Source of the DNA: Arenibacter palladensis
Lineage (GTDB): Bacteria > Bacteroidota > Bacteroidia > Flavobacteriales > Flavobacteriaceae
DNA length: 37,463 bases
Assembly: GCF_900129275.1 (NCBI RefSeq)
Contig: NZ_FQUX01000016.1
Span: 1 to 37,463, forward strand
Reading direction: 5' to 3'
Positions 34,672 to 37,463 of this stretch are shown piece by piece. How positions within the stretch are numbered: position 1 is the first letter of the stretch; each line of letters begins with the position of its first letter. Made by a program: the position numbers and the translations under genes. Below the pieces are notes generated by a model. That model did no database searches. It saw only the letters and a list, made by a program, of their open reading frames with translations, and had not been told where the DNA came from.

Positions 34672-35682
34672 ATGATTAATCCTTTCTTGTCCATTATTAT
34701 TCCTGCGTATAATGCTGTTGATGTAATAGATAAATGTATTGGCAGTATAGTAGGTCAGTCCTACACAGATTTTGAGGTAATCGTTGTTAACGATTGCAGT
34801 AAAGACTCCACGGATAATATTATAGAGCAATGGTCTGAAAAGGACAAAAGGATAAAAGGGGTACATTTAGAGAAAAATGGGGGGGTATCCCGCGCCCGAA
34901 ATATTGGCATTACATATGCAAAAGGTGAGTATATTACCTTTATTGATGCGGATGATTATATTGATACCGAGTATTTTGAAAAGGCCTTTTCCGGTTCTTA
35001 TAAATTCGACTTGATTGTATTGGGGCTGCAAGTAGGGGATGTGGGTAATTTTGATGTAATAAGTCCAGAAGAAAACTCAGCTTCTGATCTACTTGAGGTC
35101 AGGGACATTTATGCCAAATTGGATAAAGAACGAGCGCTGCTCTGGGGACCTTATAATAAATTTTATAGAAAAAGTATTATCGTTTCTAACAACCTTACCT
35201 TTCCCAGTTTTTCTTTGGGAGAGGACCAGTGCTTCGTGTTCAAGTATTTTCTTTATGTGTCCACTATTAAGACTGTTCCTTACGCGGGCTATTACTACAT
35301 AAGAAATGAATCTGCAAGTTTATCCCGCGGGGTAGAACGATCATTTGAAGATGTTGACCAATTCTTAAGTTTAAAATTTCAATTAGAAAGTGACCTTTTT
35401 AAGAAATTGGAACTCCCGGTGTTATCAATGGATGAGTTTTCCGAAAGAAATTTACTTTTTTATATGGCTAGGGTTTTTGGACTATACTCCAACAAATATA
35501 AAATAGAACCATACGCAAGGCGAAAAACTCTAAAGAAGATTCGAAGCGAGCCTTGGGGCAAGTACTACAGGCATTCAAATTATGGGTTTAAATACAATAT
35601 GCTTAAACCGTTTATTTTGTCCTTGCCAATTATTTTTTCGGATTTGATACTCGTAATGTTGTTTCGGAAATATTACGGATGA
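34672..35682 (+). CDS. Glycosyltransferase family 2 enzyme
   Basis: The 336-residue GT-A protein has a classical N-terminal GT2 domain: LSIIIPAYNAVDVIDKCIGSI, FEVIVVNDCSKDSTDNI, GGVSRARNIGITYAKGEY and FIDADDYID, in which the DAD near residue 92 binds metal and nucleotide. The C-terminal third is less conserved and ends in a hydrophobic stretch (KPFILSLPIIFSDLILVMLF) that may be membrane-associated. It is separated from its neighbours by 211 and 412 bp, unlike the tightly packed GT4 block, so it may have its own promoter or be a later addition. Substrate unknown. Confidence 0.91.
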   Translation: MINPFLSIIIPAYNAVDVIDKCIGSIVGQSYTDFEVIVVNDCSKDSTDNIIEQWSEKDKRIKGVHLEKNGGVSRARNIGITYAKGEYITFIDADDYIDTEYFEKAFSGSYKFDLIVLGLQVGDVGNFDVISPEENSASDLLEVRDIYAKLDKERALLWGPYNKFYRKSIIVSNNLTFPSFSLGEDQCFVFKYFLYVSTIKTVPYAGYYYIRNESASLSRGVERSFEDVDQFLSLKFQLESDLFKKLELPVLSMDEFSERNLLFYMARVFGLYSNKYKIEPYARRKTLKKIRSEPWGKYYRHSNYGFKYNMLKPFILSLPIIFSDLILVMLFRKYYG

Positions 35683-36094
35683 TTTCTTTCATGGTAATCT
35701 TTATGCTGTAACGAATGGAAATGTACTAACGTCCTTAGCGGGGAATCCGCTTTGGTATAAGGCATACCCATCTTCAATTGAAGGATAGACATTGGTATAG
35801 TATTGGTTTTAAATGTGGTTTATGTCTCCATATTAAACCGCCTTTTTAATTTAATTATGGAGAGGCTCAAATATAGTAAATCATTTTAATACCCATTTTA
35901 GGCTAAGGTATGTTGAACCAATATCCTTTTTGGGACAAAATTTTACTTGGTGGAAGCAGCTCACCTGGGCCTTTTGTCACCTGTAAATTGTAACTTCATT
36001 ACAGCTGAGGTTAATCGGTAGCTTTCCTATTTTACTGCAATTTGTAGCCATACCAAAATGGCAAGAAGTTTTATTAATAACCAAAAATAAATAT
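35683..36094. other. 412-bp intergenic region with a cluster of three small hairpins
   Basis: No gene is supported here; a minus-strand frame that runs into the SGNH gene has no recognisable features. Three adjacent inverted repeats lie 55-101 bp after the GT2 stop: AGCGG/CCGCT (35737-35751), GGTAT/ATACC (35754-35768) and CTTCAATTGAAG (35772-35783). None has a T run. The rest is AT-rich and must contain any promoter for the SGNH gene. Confidence 0.45.
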
Positions 36095-37012
36095 ATGAAA
36101 AATTGGGCTTTTGGTGAAAATTCGCTTTTGAAGATTATCCTGGTTCTTATATTGCTATTATGTATGGTAGAAATTAGTTTGCGAATCCTCTTGGGTTTAT
36201 GCAACGCTCCGCTATATGTTTCAAGCAATACATATGAATACGCGGCTGCACCTAATCAAGATGGAAGGCGATTTGGGAACCATTATCATTACAATTCTTT
36301 TTCTCAAAGAAGTCTGGAACCAGATTCTTCCAAAACTATAATTTTAGGGCTGGGGGATTCTGTTCTTTTTGGAGGGGTACAATCAGATCAAGAGAATATA
36401 GCGACCTCTTTGGTCACCAACCATTTAAAGGACATACAAATGCTAAATATATCTGCTGGTAGTTGGGGACCGGATAATTGCGCGGCATATTTAAGGGAAA
36501 AAGGGACGTTTTCCGCCAAGGGGATGTTTTTAGTAGTCAGTAGTCATGACGCCTATGACAATATGGATTTTGAACCAGTTGTGGGTCTTCACTCATCATA
36601 TCCGAAACATCAGTATGTATTGGCCTGGTGGGAATTATTGGATAGATATATTTTGCCAAGGCTGAGGTCATACTTCAGTAAACAAGAAAACCTAGATCCC
36701 GATCAAAAAGTTTTACAAACTATTCATAAAAAGGGGCTAGTTTTTAATCCAGGCTTTAATGGACTTAAAACCATTTCAGATAGTTTAAATATTCCTTTGA
36801 TTATTTATTTGCATGCGGAGAAGGCAGAGCTTTTAAATAAAAAATATAATAATGAAGGTAAGGAGATTATACAATGGGCAAATCTAAATGGTATAAAGAT
36901 CATTAAGGAATTGGAATACAATTTTGTTGATTCCGATTATAGGGACAATATTCATATTAACGATAAGGGACAGAAAAAGTTGGCAAGGATAATAGTAGAA
37001 CATTTACCTTAA
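36095..37012 (+). CDS. Membrane-anchored SGNH/GDSL-like hydrolase
   Basis: The 305-residue protein has a single N-terminal membrane anchor (about 11-35) and an extracytoplasmic SGNH domain. Block I is LGLGDSVLFGG with Ser89 as nucleophile. A SAGSWGPDN stretch gives the oxyanion-hole Gly of block II, and block V is DNIHIND with Asp284 and His287. The block III GxND Asn is not obvious: the corresponding segment reads VVSSHDAYDN. Family members remove or transfer O-acyl groups on polysaccharides, so it probably edits acetylation of the exported glycan, complementing the WcaF-like enzyme. It is the last plus-strand gene of the locus. Confidence 0.82.
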   Translation: MKNWAFGENSLLKIILVLILLLCMVEISLRILLGLCNAPLYVSSNTYEYAAAPNQDGRRFGNHYHYNSFSQRSLEPDSSKTIILGLGDSVLFGGVQSDQENIATSLVTNHLKDIQMLNISAGSWGPDNCAAYLREKGTFSAKGMFLVVSSHDAYDNMDFEPVVGLHSSYPKHQYVLAWWELLDRYILPRLRSYFSKQENLDPDQKVLQTIHKKGLVFNPGFNGLKTISDSLNIPLIIYLHAEKAELLNKKYNNEGKEIIQWANLNGIKIIKELEYNFVDSDYRDNIHINDKGQKKLARIIVEHLP

Positions 37013-37279
37013 ACCTTGAGTTTGTTTTGTCATTGGAATAGGGTAAGTGTATAGACCTCGTCTTAAGTAGTATTTTTTTGATATTCTGTGGTGCGTTGAA
37101 ATGATGCTTAAATTTTTATCCACAGTATATATCACTGGCCAATTATATCTAACGTCAATTCTTCCTAAAGGAGGCACTAGATCTTAATTTAGCTTGCAGG
37201 TCTTGACTCTTTACCAGGCAATGGTCAATTTTTAATTATGTCAGCTATTTGTGCAAGGCTATAGTATTACATAGTGGTA
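37013..37279. other. Intergenic region between convergent genes
   Basis: This 267-bp AT-rich spacer separates the end of the polysaccharide locus from a minus-strand gene entering from the right. I found no clear intrinsic terminator for either direction and no supported gene. Confidence 0.4.
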
Positions 37280-37463
37280 TCAATTGCAAGTAACCAAACT
37301 TGAACTTTGAATGGTGTTATTTGATCCACTTACCTTAAAGCATCCATCTAGGGCAGTAGTGATTACATTAACATTGTTTAGTGTTACATTGTCCCCGTTG
37401 GTATAGTCCAACGGATAAATTGTTGCCGTCAGAGAATTGTCCTTCAGTGTCATATTTTCAAAA
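37280..37463 (-). CDS. C-terminal fragment of a beta-helix-like protein (partial)
   Basis: On the minus strand a frame open to the right edge ends at the TGA at 37280-37282 and gives the last 60 residues of a protein. It reads as short regular beta-strands with Asn/Thr/Ser turns (MTLKDNSLTATIY, NGDNVTLNNVNVITT, FKVSGSNNTIQSSSLV), the ladder pattern of right-handed parallel beta-helix proteins such as polysaccharide lyase-like or epimerase-like families. Two Cys residues are present near the end. Most of the gene is outside the window, so enzyme type is unknown. Its position next to a polysaccharide locus would suit a glycan-modifying or degrading enzyme. Confidence 0.6.
   Translation of the reverse strand, partial: FENMTLKDNSLTATIYPLDYTNGDNVTLNNVNVITTALDGCFKVSGSNNTIQSSSLVTCN

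Noticed and set aside
35977..36228. 83-codon minus-strand frame overlapping the start of the SGNH gene
   Set aside because: It overlaps the well-supported SGNH coding sequence on the other strand and shows no protein features of its own.
1..37463. CRISPR arrays, toxin-antitoxin pairs, restriction-modification, phage or transposon genes
   Set aside because: No regularly spaced direct repeats, transposase or integrase motifs, methyltransferase motifs or toxin-like small gene pairs were seen on either strand.

Overview
The window looks like chromosomal DNA from a marine-type member of the Flavobacteriaceae (Bacteroidota). The evidence is a type IX secretion cargo with a gliding-motility-type C-terminal domain beside PorP/SprF-like and PorE-like genes, a UpxY-type NusG paralogue at the head of a polysaccharide locus, an AT-rich base composition, and start sites without strong Shine-Dalgarno sequences. 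No rRNA, tRNA, CRISPR array, transposase, integrase or phage gene was found.

Region A (1-6108, plus strand) is a three-gene surface-secretion unit. It holds the 3' part of a large Calx-beta repeat adhesin with a type B T9SS sorting domain, a PorP/SprF-family outer-membrane protein, and a TPR / beta-propeller / regulatory-like / OmpA protein with PorE architecture. Region B (6177-11059, minus strand) is mixed housekeeping and accessory material. It contains a small basic protein, a SanA-Nramp pair in which the Nramp homologue lacks the canonical metal-binding motifs, a CHRD-like lipoprotein, a 34-residue Lys/Ala-rich protein, a 3-keto-disaccharide hydrolase-family (DUF1080) lipoprotein and a hypothetical protein. 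Two good intrinsic terminators lie in this region.

Region C (11404-37012, plus strand) is a Wzx/Wzy-type exopolysaccharide or capsule locus. It opens with a UpxY-like antiterminator followed by a long leader that carries a structured element and an intrinsic terminator. Then come GDP-fucose synthesis (gmd, fcl), the initiating sugar-phosphate transferase, a Wzz/Wzc-type autokinase, flippase, CgeB-like glycosyltransferase, candidate Wzy polymerase, GT4 enzyme, VanZ-like protein, WcaI-like GT4, a CapK/PaaK-like adenylate-forming enzyme, three GT4 enzymes, WcaF-like acetyltransferase, GT2, a PQQ-type sugar dehydrogenase fused to cytochrome c, another GT2 and a membrane-anchored SGNH hydrolase. 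The likely product is a fucose-containing, acyl-decorated heteropolysaccharide built on undecaprenyl phosphate. No Wza outer-membrane export gene is present. At the right edge, the C-terminus of a beta-helix-like protein is encoded on the minus strand, convergent with the locus.

The most interesting points are the upxY leader/terminator arrangement, the c-type-cytochrome sugar dehydrogenase inside a glycan assembly locus, the cargo + PorP-like + PorE-like T9SS unit, the Nramp homologue without its metal-binding motifs, and the abrupt base-composition change inside the adhesin gene. I found no strong case for a wholly new defence or mobile system.
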